30,365 bases of DNA from Nephromyces sp. MM_2019. Taxonomy: Eukaryota > Apicomplexa > Aconoidasida > Nephromycida. The first letter of the stretch is position 1; each line of letters starts with the position of its first letter. Below the pieces are notes generated by a model. The model saw nothing but the letters and a program-made list of their open reading frames with translations. It had not been told where the DNA came from and ran no database searches. Location: NCBI GenBank assembly GCA_015657535.1, contig JADHZB010001038.1, positions 4,604 through 34,968 on the forward strand, in the 5' to 3' direction. Positions 10,971 through 21,796 of the stretch are shown piece by piece. Position numbers and translations under genes: made by a program.

Positions 10971-11297
10971 ATGTCAGAATTTGAAATTAAAAAGTTAGAT
11001 TCTATTCAAACGACAACATTATTACCTTTTATCAATTCGGATATATTAAGTTTATCTATTTGTTACGATATTTCCACATTAACATATTTTACACATGTGG
11101 GGCTGTATATAAATGTGTTATGTATATATACGCATTTTATACAGAGTCACGCATATGCAATAATTAAAAACAAAAATCATATACGAAACATATTCACATA
11201 TGCACTCACACACACACACACAGTTTCTATGGGAACTGGCTTGAGTATAAAAATTCAGATTTTCTTACGTCATGAACTGATTTTAAATTTAATCTGA
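10971..11297 (+). CDS. Hypothetical ORF, 108 aa, doubtful
   Basis: An ATG-to-TGA open frame starts MSEFEIKKLDSIQTTTLLPF, which is less biased than the surrounding AT-rich noise. It then turns hydrophobic and contains a short Thr-His stretch from a (CA)n tract (about 11206-11222). It could be a first exon spliced within the frame, or chance. I recognise no domain. The next start-like element downstream is the homogentisate dioxygenase ATG at 11790, on the same strand about 490 bp away. Confidence 0.25.
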   Translation: MSEFEIKKLDSIQTTTLLPFINSDILSLSICYDISTLTYFTHVGLYINVLCIYTHFIQSHAYAIIKNKNHIRNIFTYALTHTHTVSMGTGLSIKIQIFLRHELILNLI

Positions 11298-11789
11298 TTT
11301 TCATTATTTATTCCGTCACAAAATACTTCAAGAGCTTTTCTCTTTTTTCATATATATTTGGGAAATATTGATAATTCAAAAGGTAATAAGTGACTAACAC
11401 CAAATTATGAGAATTTCTTAAAATTTTATGATAAATGTAAACAAATATTGTAAAGATGAAAAATAGAAATAAAAACTCAAACTACATACGCTTGACTTAA
11501 TTTACATATAAATATTGACAACGCTTATGCTTATAGATATTTCTAGAAAATATTCAAATTTCCCATTTTGTGGGTGTAACTACACACTTATTATTGTAAT
11601 ATACTTTATATATATTAATTACAATAGCTTAGATCCTTCGATTATCTTAATTAATTTTTCAAAAACATATATTTATCCTAAACCGTTGATAAATATACAC
11701 AATTGACACCTATGATATATACCTCAATTAATTCAAAAATTTATATTAACCTTATACCTCAACTACTAGATATTTAACAAGAACACAAG

Positions 11790-14415
11790 ATGTCTACTCC
11801 CTCACGTAGGATATTCAAATATGTCAGTGGTTTCGAGAATGTAATGAAATCAGAGGTTAGTTCGAATACGTGCATATCCCCAAAAATTCTAATGAAAAGA
11901 GTAGATTATATATAACTTAAACACCCAAAATGCCTTGTTACTTTGTCCTTGAAACCCATACACCACTCACCTCGAAAATGTATAACAAAATCTATAGTAT
12001 ATACTACACCTAAGACAATCTGGTAACCAAAGCTAAAACACCAAAAATTAATAACCAAAAACATTCAAAGAATGAGTCTTTGAATTTGAATGATCAAATT
12101 ATAAAATATATATGTCATTATAAATTATAACATAGGCTTTGCCAGGAGCACTCCCGATGTACCAGAATGCACCACAAAATACTCCCTACAACTTATTCGG
12201 TGAGATTTTAAGTTGCTCGGCTTTCACCGCTCCAAGACATCTGAATAGAACCATCTCTTTGTACCGACTTCACCCTACTGTTGTTCACACATTCAAAAAT
12301 TTCATGATGATTCCATCAGTTGATCAACACGTTGAAAAAATGAATAACCCTAACTCTAATCCTTTTTTGGATATTTCAAATCTTGGATCATATCCTCCGC
12401 AGGATTCATACCAAAGATTTTATGAGAATTACCTAGCACAGTTTCTAAGTTCACAATATTATAAAGACCAGATTACCCTATGGACTTCCCCTCCATTTGC
12501 TAACACATATCCCCTACCACCTATTCAAATGAGATGGAATCCTCTTAATAATTTGCCTGATAATCATAAACTGGACTTTTTACAAAGCTTAACCACATTA
12601 GGCGGTCATGGATCACCTTTAGAAAGTATTGGAGGCACACTTGCACTATATAACTGCAACAAATCAATGACTGACACTTCTAAATACATGGCAAACTATG
12701 ATGCTGAAATGCTGATTATACCACAAGAAGGTGGAATCCTGATAAAGACTGAAATGGGTGATTTAACTGTTGAACCTTTGGAGGTAGCTTGTATCCCACG
12801 CTCTGTTAAATTTCAGGTAATATTTTCTCAATCACATTTTTGCAATACTCTCAAAACTTAATTCAGTAGTTATAAATCTTTTTAAACAATCTATAATAAA
12901 TTATTGTACAACACGCAGTCACTATACTACACTTTTTATCTTGCACCTGATATACACTACAATTCATAAATCATACTCATTTAATGTATTACATTAGTTT
13001 CAACCTAGAAATGGAATTGATATATAATACTTTCTGAGATATCATTACATGAATATATGAAGACTAATTATTTTATTTCAAGCTTGAGATTTTCACATTT
13101 TAAAAATGTTAAAAGGTATGTCTGCTACCCAAAAACATGTCCGCCATGTCTCCATCCGCAAAAGAAAGTGTAGATGGAGGTGTACACTTACAAGAAACAT
13201 TAATTGATAATGATAACCAAGAAGCAAATTCATCAAATTCATACAAGGGATACGTATGCGAAAATTTCGGTTCAAGTTTTCGCCTTCCTGAGCTAGGCCC
13301 TATTGGTATAAATAGTGGATTAGCGCACCCAAGGCATTTTATGACCCCAGTTGCTTCCTTCGAAGATAAACAGGGCACTTGTGAACTGGCTGTAAAATAT
13401 CGTGGAAATGTCTGGACAGGTGTTATCCCTTTTTCTCCACTAGATGTCGTTGCCTGGTAAGCATTTATTTGCCCTCGTTACTAAAGAAATATTTTATCAA
13501 AAGAATTCAAAACCTCCCCAATATCGCAGGCAAGGTAACAATGTACCTTATAAGTATGACTTGAGGCTGTTTAACTGTATAAATACTGTAACACACGATC
13601 ACCCTGACCCTTCAATATATACAGTTTTAACAAGCCCAACAACTAATCCTGGTATGCACACGTCCTTTGTATGGATACATATATACAAATCTTATTATTC
13701 TATGGTTTCTATTTTGACCTAATAAAGGCTTAGAAATATCTAACTTTTCTCTTAGTAAATTTTTAAATCCCAATTATATATAGCAGCAAATAAACTTACT
13801 AAGTTGTTATTTAATTTCTAAATCCAGGAACAGCAAACATGGACTTTGTTATATTCCCACCTCGATGGAATGTGGCTGAAAACACTTTTAGACCTCCTTG
13901 GTTTCACAGAAATTACATGTCTGAACTAATGGGATTGATAGCCGGGAAATATGATGCTAAACAAGAATTCTCACCTGGAGCAGTGTCTATACACAATCAA
14001 ATGGTTGCCCATGGCCCCGACTACAAGAGCTGGAAACTTGCTAATGAACTAGATACAAGCAAGCCTGTACGATATAAAGGTAATGTGAATACCCAATAAG
14101 CCATAGGATGAATACTTTTTCTTCAACAACAAATCTATTCTAACTTTTAAGCAGCCTTACAAATCGTTTTACGAATCTCATTACATTCACATTATTGACT
14201 ATATTCATTTTTATACCCAATATATTCCTTTAGGAACCATGGCTTTTATGCTTGAAAGCTCACTTGTCTGGCAGCCAACAAATTTAGCTTTCTTTGCTAC
14301 TCAAAATGATGGAAGTGAATGGAAGCAAGAAGATTATCCAAAATGCTGGAAGGAATTGGAAACAAAGCAATTCAATCCCAATGCTAGAGTTAAACAAACT
14401 TTGCCATTTGAATAG
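11790..14415 (+). CDS. HGD: Homogentisate 1,2-dioxygenase, 6 exons
   Basis: Exons: 11790-11855, 12136-12816, 13116-13456, 13530-13651, 13828-14079, 14234-14415 (TAG); 1644 nt, 547 aa. The enzyme opens the ring of homogentisate to maleylacetoacetate in tyrosine and phenylalanine catabolism, in the cytosol, using Fe(II). Family blocks in order: KYVSGFENV (10-18), [40 protein letters not shown], the catalytic His in [10 protein letters not shown] (H387, equivalent to human H292), and [20 protein letters not shown]. The metal ligands are H430 and E436 (FHRNYMSE), with H465 (HGPD). All catalytic positions look intact. It is about 100 residues longer than the usual 440-450 aa. One extra block is in exon 2 after the VVHTFKNF segment, and another (about 44 aa) starts exon 3. 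An alternative acceptor at 13247 would remove the latter in frame. Introns lack the TG/CA repeats seen in zones A and C. Confidence 0.95.
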
Positions 14416-15954
14416 AATAAATATAACTATCTTTTTAATATACAGTGAAATAATTTACATTTACTTTAATTAATAACAAATGTAGCATATTACATCTCAA
14501 CGGTACTTCAATTAAATTTTTATAATCTAATGTTATTTTACTAATAATTAACACAATTAAAGTCATTTTGATTTATTACCCACATTTCATAAATTATATA
14601 TATCTCAAACTCATTAAATATAATTAATATTTAGATTTAAGAAAAACTGCACTACATTTGATATCTTCCTCACACCTTTGATATAAGAGATTTAGAATTA
14701 AATATAAAGACTTTTAATAGCTGTTTTATAGACAGTTTTAAACCCCAATGAAAAAATAATTTATTGATTAAACATGAACACTACATCCTTGATAAATTTT
14801 ACAATGATTAAAAGATTTGTGAATTTTCTAATGACATTAGCAATTCTTACAAGTTTTATTCAAAGGTCCTTATATGTTAGTCAACATCAATTCATGTGTA
14901 AATAGTCAGAGAGAACTCTTGTTAGTACTCACTTTTAAAAAAATAAGTTTGTTCATCCTATTGCACTGAAATAATTGATCCTATCAAAGCTCCAAATTTG
15001 AGCAAAGTAAGTTGTTAAGATTGCGAAACCACTTGAAGATCCAGATAGGTATTAATATTATTTTCTAGTTTTAAATAGTCAAACTCATCGAGCTAGCTAG
15101 AAAGTGCTTCAACATGTTTAAAGAAATTTTATTTTATTGAACTATGAAATAAAACACTGCTGTGTGAGAAAATTAAGTTAGCGAGATTTAGTTAATCATC
15201 TTGTTGATTAATAAAGTTAGTTGAGTTAAGGTAGCATTAAGCTAGAGTGTTTTTTAACCCTACTGTGGAGCATTGAATGATCCCAAACTACACTGTTAGA
15301 AAGGAGAATAAGAAAGTATAAACAGGCTTAAACTAGTGTAGGCGAGCAAAAAACTAAAACAAAATATAACTGGTTTTTGTTTTCCATGAAAGTTTAAACT
15401 TATGATTTATAACTTGAATTCCTTATCTTGGTATTAGTGATAAAATATGAAAATTTGAATTTTTTTTAAAAAGTTACTTCCAATTTTATTTCTACTTTAA
15501 TGTGGCTAACTAACACTTTTAAACTAGTTACAGTTGTGAAAACTGCTACTATTTGTTTGGTAAAACTTTGGAGTTCAATTTTGGGTTAAATGGAAAAGAA
15601 ATTCAAAATAGAAATAGTACTATGACTCTCTTTTCTTGTGACTAGGTTAAAATTCGATTTAAATACATGTTTTGGTTATTTTTTCTTTTTAAAAAAGCAT
15701 TTAGTCCCCGAGGAAAAGGGACCTTTCAAATGGATTGTTTAAGACTTAGTTTGCCTATTAGTGTCTATGCTTAACACTTCTCACCCAATTGGTATTCATA
15801 GAATATCTACTTACTTATTCCTTATTCAATTATTTCCCCGAAACATTAACTAATTATTATTTACTCGAGCAAACCACAACATGAAAAAAGAAATAGGGTG
15901 TGGAGTACAATTCTGGAAACACCACTCCATTTTTGCTACACTCTTGCCAACCAT
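14416..15954. other. Intergenic AT-rich region, no gene seen
   Basis: Downstream of HGD there is 1.5 kb of AT-rich DNA with no long open frame on either strand and no recognised RNA. A small inverted repeat, GTCCC at 15704-15708 with GGGAC about 8 bases on, is the only local structure noted. Confidence 0.6.
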
Positions 15955-16027
15955 GGGCGGATGGTGTAGGTGGTATCACATCTGATTTGCATTCAGGAGG
16001 CCCCGGGTTCGAGTCCCGGTTCGTCCA
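15955..16027 (+). tRNA. tRNA-Ala (anticodon UGC), copy 1
   Basis: This 73-nt cloverleaf has acceptor stem GGGCGGA/TTCGTCC, including the G3:U70 wobble pair that marks alanine tRNAs, and discriminator A73. The anticodon stem TCTGA/TCAGG encloses the loop TTTGCAT, with anticodon TGC. The T arm is CCGGG-TTCGAGT-CCCGG. The internal A box (TGGTGTAGGTGG) and B box (GGTTCGAGTCC) match Pol III promoters. There is no intron and no encoded CCA. Confidence 0.95.
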
Positions 16028-16034
16028 GTTTTTT
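16028..16034 (+). terminator. Pol III terminator of tRNA-Ala copy 1
   Basis: GTTTTTT directly follows A73 of the tRNA. A run of six T on the coding strand is a normal RNA polymerase III stop. Confidence 0.85.
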
Positions 16035-16665
16035 ATACGACACATTTCACTCATAGCAACTCTTTAGTCATAGTCAATTTATAGTAATATAAGTTTTGGA
16101 AAGTTGAAGATTAGTTATAAATAGTTTGACCTAGACAAACCCTTTAAAAAATCATATACTAGAGCAACTGCCCAAAATCATATGCTTTGTCTCTATTGCA
16201 CCAAAACCTCAGCTGAGTAGTCTATTACTGCTTAACTTCAATCTATGCCACTTAGTCTAAATAAGGTTTTAAATAGTTCCCTCTCGACAAGAATTAAGTA
16301 TCTGTAACAGACTTTGAACAAATTACATTAATATTTAAGCTTCGCTTCGTTATCTTGATAGCTAAATTAGTTATCCAAGTTCGTAAATGTAGTTTGATTT
16401 CAAGTGAACGTTAAGCAAATATATTAAACAGCAAACTCTTTATATATAAGGGCTTAAAACATTAATGAGTCAATAAATAAGCAACAAATCAGTACAGGTT
16501 CATAAAGTGCATTGAAAGTGTTGCTAACATACCATAAATTTAGTTAGCATATAGAGCACAAGATAGAATCATGGTGTTTGATATAATAAAGTCGTGAAGG
16601 AACAAGTTTTGTTGCCTTACAGGTGCTATTGATTAAAAGTCACAAAGAACAAAAGTTATTGAATC
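16035..16665. other. Spacer between the two inverted tRNA-Ala genes, no gene seen
   Basis: About 630 bp of AT-rich sequence separates the 3' ends of the two convergent tRNA genes. No open frame, repeat or transposon-like terminal structure was found. The flanks of the two tRNAs are not similar beyond the G(T)6 terminator. Confidence 0.6.
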
Positions 16666-16672
16666 AAAAAAC
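16666..16672 (-). terminator. Pol III terminator of tRNA-Ala copy 2
   Basis: On the minus strand GTTTTTT follows the discriminator base, the same arrangement as copy 1. Confidence 0.85.
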
Positions 16673-16745
16673 TGGACGAACCGGGACTCGAACCCGGGGC
16701 CTCCTGAATGCAAATCAGATGTGATACCACCTACACCATCCGCCC
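16673..16745 (-). tRNA. tRNA-Ala (anticodon UGC), copy 2, inverted
   Basis: The reverse complement is identical over all 73 nt to the copy at 15955-16027, with the same G3:U70 pair, TGC anticodon and A73. It is transcribed toward the first copy, so the two form a convergent pair. Confidence 0.95.
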
Positions 16746-16984
16746 ATAAGATTTTGGTTGATTTGTTATAAGACTTCGTAGCAACAGTCCCCATTCTAGA
16801 TTTGCGTGCGAACAATAATCCCCAACAGCTACACGACAAATTTCAAAAATTTTAACTTACATCGACTTTACTCCCTCGACCATTTTTTACTCTAGCTGTC
16901 CGTTTTCTTTTTTTCCTTTAAATACAAAACATTTTAAAGAGGGGAACATTACAAAACTACCTCATTTGTTATATTCCACTGCCC

Positions 16985-17570
16985 CAATTGTGCTCACGAG
17001 GGCCAATTCCACCTTAAGGGCTGGGGAGGAGAAAGCCTCGCCTAACAGACCTGGAACCGGGTGCGACACCGACAAAGAGCGGAAGAACCATCTTCAAGAA
17101 TTTTCTTGAAGACCAGAGCCGTGCTAGGATTCTTCGAATTCTTTTCTTTCTTTTTTGTTTTCTTTTTCTTGTTTTGGCCACCCAAGTTCTTGTATCGAAG
17201 AACGAAAATTTTCCCCCCGTTTTTAGAACAACTTCACTCACAAGTCCCGACTTTTGAGTCCCAAAAACAATATCTCATTTATAAGATAAAGCTTCTTCAG
17301 TCCTTTAACACTTTTAACTAATTTTGCTTTCTCCCAAGTCGATAAACCACACATGTCTACATTACGCACATACTTCTACGTTGATTCGCTTATTCACATA
17401 CACCCTCTCACTAGGTCTAAAGACAAGGCATTGCTTGAAATCTACATTGACTAGCCGACTCCAACTCAGCCTGAGTACGCTAGTAACGCGAGCGTATGGC
17501 CCAGGGTCATCGAGATTAGGAGATAGCTAATGAGCCTTAGCAACGAGGAGGGAGACTAAAATATTAAGCA
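16985..17570. other. GC-richer island with hairpins; candidate noncoding RNA or unrecognised element
   Basis: Base composition rises well above the neighbouring AT-rich DNA. Several perfect short inverted repeats are visible: GGTG-CGA-CACC (17060-17070), CTTCAAGAA/TTCTTGAAG (17092-17111), CTCAG-C-CTGAG (17465-17475) and TACGCT/AGCGTA (17476-17496, 9-nt loop). A pyrimidine-rich TTTC/TTTG tract lies at about 17135-17175. The open frames here have no recognisable domain. I compared it by eye with 5S rRNA, U1-U6, SRP, RNase P and MRP RNAs and found no convincing match. The strand is unknown. A diverged structural RNA is possible but unproven. Confidence 0.35.
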
Positions 17571-18209
17571 TCCTCTTCAAGGATAAATTGAAGGTAAACG
17601 TTAGTCACAGTTACAATAAATTATTATTTTATCAGTTTACTATTATACAAAAATGACAGGAAGGATTAGGCAATGAATGAGCAAGATTTTCTCCTATTTC
17701 AGGAGTCCCAAAACTTAATTTTTTTTAAAATTTGTCCCATGCACAAGAAGTGAAAACAAGGCTATATCTATACGTATTGTAAAACGTGAAGTCTTATATA
17801 ATTTTAACTTTCCCTAATCCATAACCAAAAAAGGTTATTAAAATCATTTTATAAATTCCCTGGTTAGGTTTTATGTGTTGGGTGCGACTGATTAATTTAG
17901 TTTTAGTGTCCATTAATACCTAAAAAGTGAAATTGCTATAAATTTTGGAAATCATTTTTATTCTCAACAATGGTATTTGTTAGTGAGTTTAATTCTAAAA
18001 GTCACTTACGTATGTAAGACTATATACTTAATTATTGATTTCTTAATTTTATGCAGAGGTTGAAATTGTTAAAAAAATTAAAAAGTATATATTGAGATGT
18101 TTTATTATAAATTGTTTAGATTGATACAGTCAAAATCGGATAGTATCTCATTAATTTAATTCAATTTAATAATTTAGAAAGTTGTGTTTGCCTAGGAATT
18201 TTGAAAAAA
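17571..18209. other. Intergenic AT-rich region, no gene seen
   Basis: The stretch is AT-rich with scattered A and T runs, lying past the 3' end of the minus-strand UIM/EF-hand-like gene. No open frame or RNA was recognised. Confidence 0.55.
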
Positions 18210-19070
18210 TTATAATATCCTCCCATTCTCATCAATTTTGATCCCAATATTTTCGAAAATATCGTTAAATGTTTCGAGATTTATGTAAGTTTTATTTTGC
18301 TTATTGCAGAAAGCAATCATTCTTTCGATTTCTTCATTTTCTACATCCATATTACATGATTCAAGACAGTATTTCAAACGCTCAAGTGTGATTATGCCAT
18401 TTTGGTTGTCAAAAGTTGGATCTCTTAATGCAGTCCATATGTAATCAATGGTTTCAAGCCTTTTTTGAAACCTTTCCCTTTCAAGATTCCGCTTATATGT
18501 GCTGTCTGCTGTTCTTACTTTTTGGTTTTCCTTTAGCGGTTTAGTGGACTTTTTCGAATGTTTCTGTATTGATTTTGGGATACTGTCATCTTCAGAGGAG
18601 CTTTCTAAAGGAGAATCGTCTGCAAAATCAATGTCAGAAAATTCTTTAAGGTCGTCTTCAGATGAGGAATTCCTTTTTTTTCTCAAATTATTCAATTCGC
18701 TTATACGAGAACTCCTTCTAAGTGGTGGTGTTGAATCCGAAGATCGATTAATAATTTGAGATGCTCTTCTAATTTTTGATTTATTCAAAGGCATAATTTC
18801 TTCATTTTTGAATGTGCCCTTAATTTTGGAATTTTTGGCGTCAGTAGGAAATTGTTCAATATTCTGATCAATTACTTTTAATTTGTTTATAGGGTGATTA
18901 GAACAGGAGCTACTTGGGCATTTTGGGGAGCTTATGTTTGTTTTAGATTCATTGGGATCATCTTCATTTAGCTCATTATTGGGAGGTAGACCTTGTGCGG
19001 AGATTGAAAGAGCTAAGGCGAGTTGAGTATCCTCTTCTAACTGATCAGAATCAGTCGAGCAATCTTCCAT
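18210..19070 (-). CDS. UIM and EF-hand-like protein, intronless, 286 aa
   Basis: A single open frame runs from the ATG at 19070 to TAA. Residues 12-24 (EEDTQLALALSIS) fit a ubiquitin-interacting motif: acidic start, then L17, A20 and S24 at the conserved spacing. Residues 30-200 are low complexity, rich in Ser, Asp, Glu, Asn and Lys, with acidic clusters such as SSSEDD, and are probably disordered. Residues about 205-285 form a helical region resembling a degenerate EF-hand pair: DPTFDNQNGIITLERLKYCL, then EEIERMIAFCNKQNKTYINL. The first loop has D-x-N-x-N-G-I-I-x-x-E, near the canonical calcium loop; the second is poor in ligands. Normal base composition and regular codon use support a real gene. 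The family is not recognised; a ubiquitin-binding adaptor is an inference from the UIM alone. Confidence 0.8.
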   Translation of the reverse strand: MEDCSTDSDQLEEDTQLALALSISAQGLPPNNELNEDDPNESKTNISSPKCPSSSCSNHPINKLKVIDQNIEQFPTDAKNSKIKGTFKNEEIMPLNKSKIRRASQIINRSSDSTPPLRRSSRISELNNLRKKRNSSSEDDLKEFSDIDFADDSPLESSSEDDSIPKSIQKHSKKSTKPLKENQKVRTADSTYKRNLERERFQKRLETIDYIWTALRDPTFDNQNGIITLERLKYCLESCNMDVENEEIERMIAFCNKQNKTYINLETFNDIFENIGIKIDENGRIL

Positions 19071-21796
19071 TCTAAAATTCTCATATATAAATTATACACA
19101 TGATAGCTATTAGTAATCTCAATTATCAAATCAATATGTACATATAACTACCACTGACACTTGCTAGTGATTTGTTGATTTAGCAACACGGGTATTGAGA
19201 TAGTATTAGATAGGGCCTAGATGCTTACATACTCATAATTCTATACTTAATAGTTAGGCTCGATTAGCATAGTTCAAAACACAACTTGAAAAACGATATT
19301 TTTGAAGTGCTTTGGATACATCTAAGCAAAACATTTGAAATGCTGGCCTGTCTGGTGTTAGATTACATATAAATCTAGATAGTTGTTGAATATAATCTGA
19401 CACATCCATTAAGATTAAGCAACTTTAGATTAAAAATATAGATACCAATTAAAAATTATAGTTTAAATTTGGTCAACATTCGTTAACTACTTATACTGTT
19501 TTAAGTTACTTTTGGTTGAAGATTTTGCATTAATTACTTATCAATCATGACCCAATTAAGCGTACAGTTTTTTTAAGCCTTATATCATGTGTATCTTTAG
19601 GTTACAAGAGCCTTAGTGGTGACTTTTGTTTTTAATCTAGTGAGTAAAGCTTAATTTCGTAACAGAGTTCAGGGTGTTGAACAATAAAATTTTAAGTTTG
19701 ATTTTTACTAAAAGTCTAAAGTGAGACTTCATTAATTCACTGATTCATTGATTTGATTCCTATTAGCATTAATTCAACGATTCTCGACACGTTTTCTAAG
19801 GCTTTAAATCAAATATTAAATATTGAAGGAAAATTAACTAAAGAATCCCCAATTTAAATACATATTTTTAATTATTTCACAATTATCCTAACAATCCTTT
19901 TTATATGCATAAATTCCAAGTAACAATTTACTGAAGATATCAACTAAAAGTGCTCGACACACATTTTCACAATTCAAACACTTAGTAGCTTTATTTCAAG
20001 TTATTTGGCATGAAATCTATCAGCCATAAACTTTTCTATCTAAAATAACTCAATGAGCAATAATTAAAAAAAATGTCCAATGTCCCCGCGCAATTTTGTA
20101 TAAATATCAGATATGAATGTGAAATCAAAATTGAAAACAACTTTATTAGAGTAAGAAAATTTAGTTTTAAGTATTAATGATAAAAATACGATTTCTTACG
20201 CACTTTTATTCTCAATTCAAGCAACTAACACTAAGGAACTACTATATTTTATTTTATTTATGCTAGTCGAATATCAGCGCCTTTTGCTCGTTAATGAATT
20301 ATTTTCTTATCCTACACAAATCGCAGAATAATTTGAGTAACTCCATGTTGGCACATAAGCACTCTAATAATAACTTTGAATATTTAAACATTAATATAAC
20401 TGCAATGATTCTATCATACACATATACAATTGTCTATAAAGTAAAAAAATTTCAACTACTCCTATAAGCGTGAAACGTAAATTGCTTAGGCTTACGTATA
20501 CTACTGAAAGTTGTGCATGTGCTTATTGTATAACTTAACTAGTTTAAAACTCGACATTTATTTATAATTCTGCATACTCTATATATTGACCATGTTGATA
20601 TATATATATTAACAACAGCTCACGTACGTGTTTCGCCTTTTTTCTGCTAATGCTAAAGCATTAACCATTGTTGAAAAAGAGCAAGTAAACTTAAAAGTGG
20701 CAAAGCTTAATTAGCATGTGCTTACTACTTACTAATTACATTAGGCTGGTTACATTTGCTCATTTATTCAATACGCATACATTGTTATTGAAAGTTAATA
20801 CGTTTTCCTAGAATAAACATTATTACCCATAAATTTAAGTAAATTATTATTGTTAAAAAGTATACGTACTACTGAAATTTACATCTATATTTCCTTTCCC
20901 TTGTATCCGTCTTTATTAAAACAAATACTAATAAATGCTGAGCTAATTATATATCAACTTGGCATCTCGAAGAGTTTCCATAAACAAGTTTAACAATCAT
21001 TACATAACTTTGAACGTAATAATATCTACTTACAATTGTTATGACAATATATATTGCTACTCCGCTAGCTTTTTGAAAACATATCTATAATTGCACAAGG
21101 CTCAAAAACACTCGAAAAAATCTTTAACTTCTCTTTCTCAATAACCAAAATTTTCAATCCATTTAACCAGAGACAAACAAACCTAATCTTTTTGGAAGAT
21201 TCTTAAGGTAATTAAAACTATAATTGATTCCTTTTTATATGTAAGCATACACCATTGAAAGCTGGACTCATTTTTCCATCCATACTGAACCACCCTTGTT
21301 TGAACATTCATCTATGAGATCTCCAGGACCAGTACAGCCACTCTGAACCTAATCAGCTTAATTATCACCACTTGTAATGAATATGGTTTTCCTATAGCCA
21401 ATAGAGATTACAACCTCGCGTTTGAATAAACTTTGAACAACCATATCCTACGAACTATAATGAATATATCAAGTCCACTTTTTCGAGTTTATATAAACTC
21501 ATCCATTTACCCTAAAGGCTATAACTTATAGATACTGTTGAGAAAACTCATTTAAGGGAAATAGCCTACTTTAGAACACGCTTTCTGGTTAAGATTGCTC
21601 TACAATTCCGAAAATAAGATTGGAATAACAACAATATTGAAATCAATTAACAATTTCCTATTTATTATTAATTTTAGTGCTCATCTCTAAAGATTCATAC
21701 TTTTTTATTTATAAACTAGACTCAATTACACTATTTTACTCAAAAATTCCAATTTCAGGGAAATATCGATTCGACATGTTTGTTTACAGAAACTAA
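19071..21796. other. 2.7-kb divergent intergenic region, no gene seen
   Basis: This lies between the divergent UIM/EF-hand-like gene (minus) and the proteasome gene (plus), so it should hold both promoters. It is uniformly AT-rich, without TG/CA arrays, long open frames or tRNAs. The short motif TACGTACTACTGAAA and a near copy occur at about 20495 and 20865; this may be chance. Confidence 0.6.

Noticed and set aside
13093..13378. Minus-strand frames opposite HGD exon 3
   Set aside because: They are antisense shadows of a well-supported coding exon.
15857..16839. Short frames running across the two tRNA genes
   Set aside because: Open frames through tRNA sequence are incidental; the cloverleaf, Pol III boxes and terminators explain these segments.
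17014..17321. Lys/Arg- and Phe-rich frames on both strands in the GC-richer island
   Set aside because: They arise from the polypyrimidine tract and have no domain; the region looks more like structured noncoding sequence.
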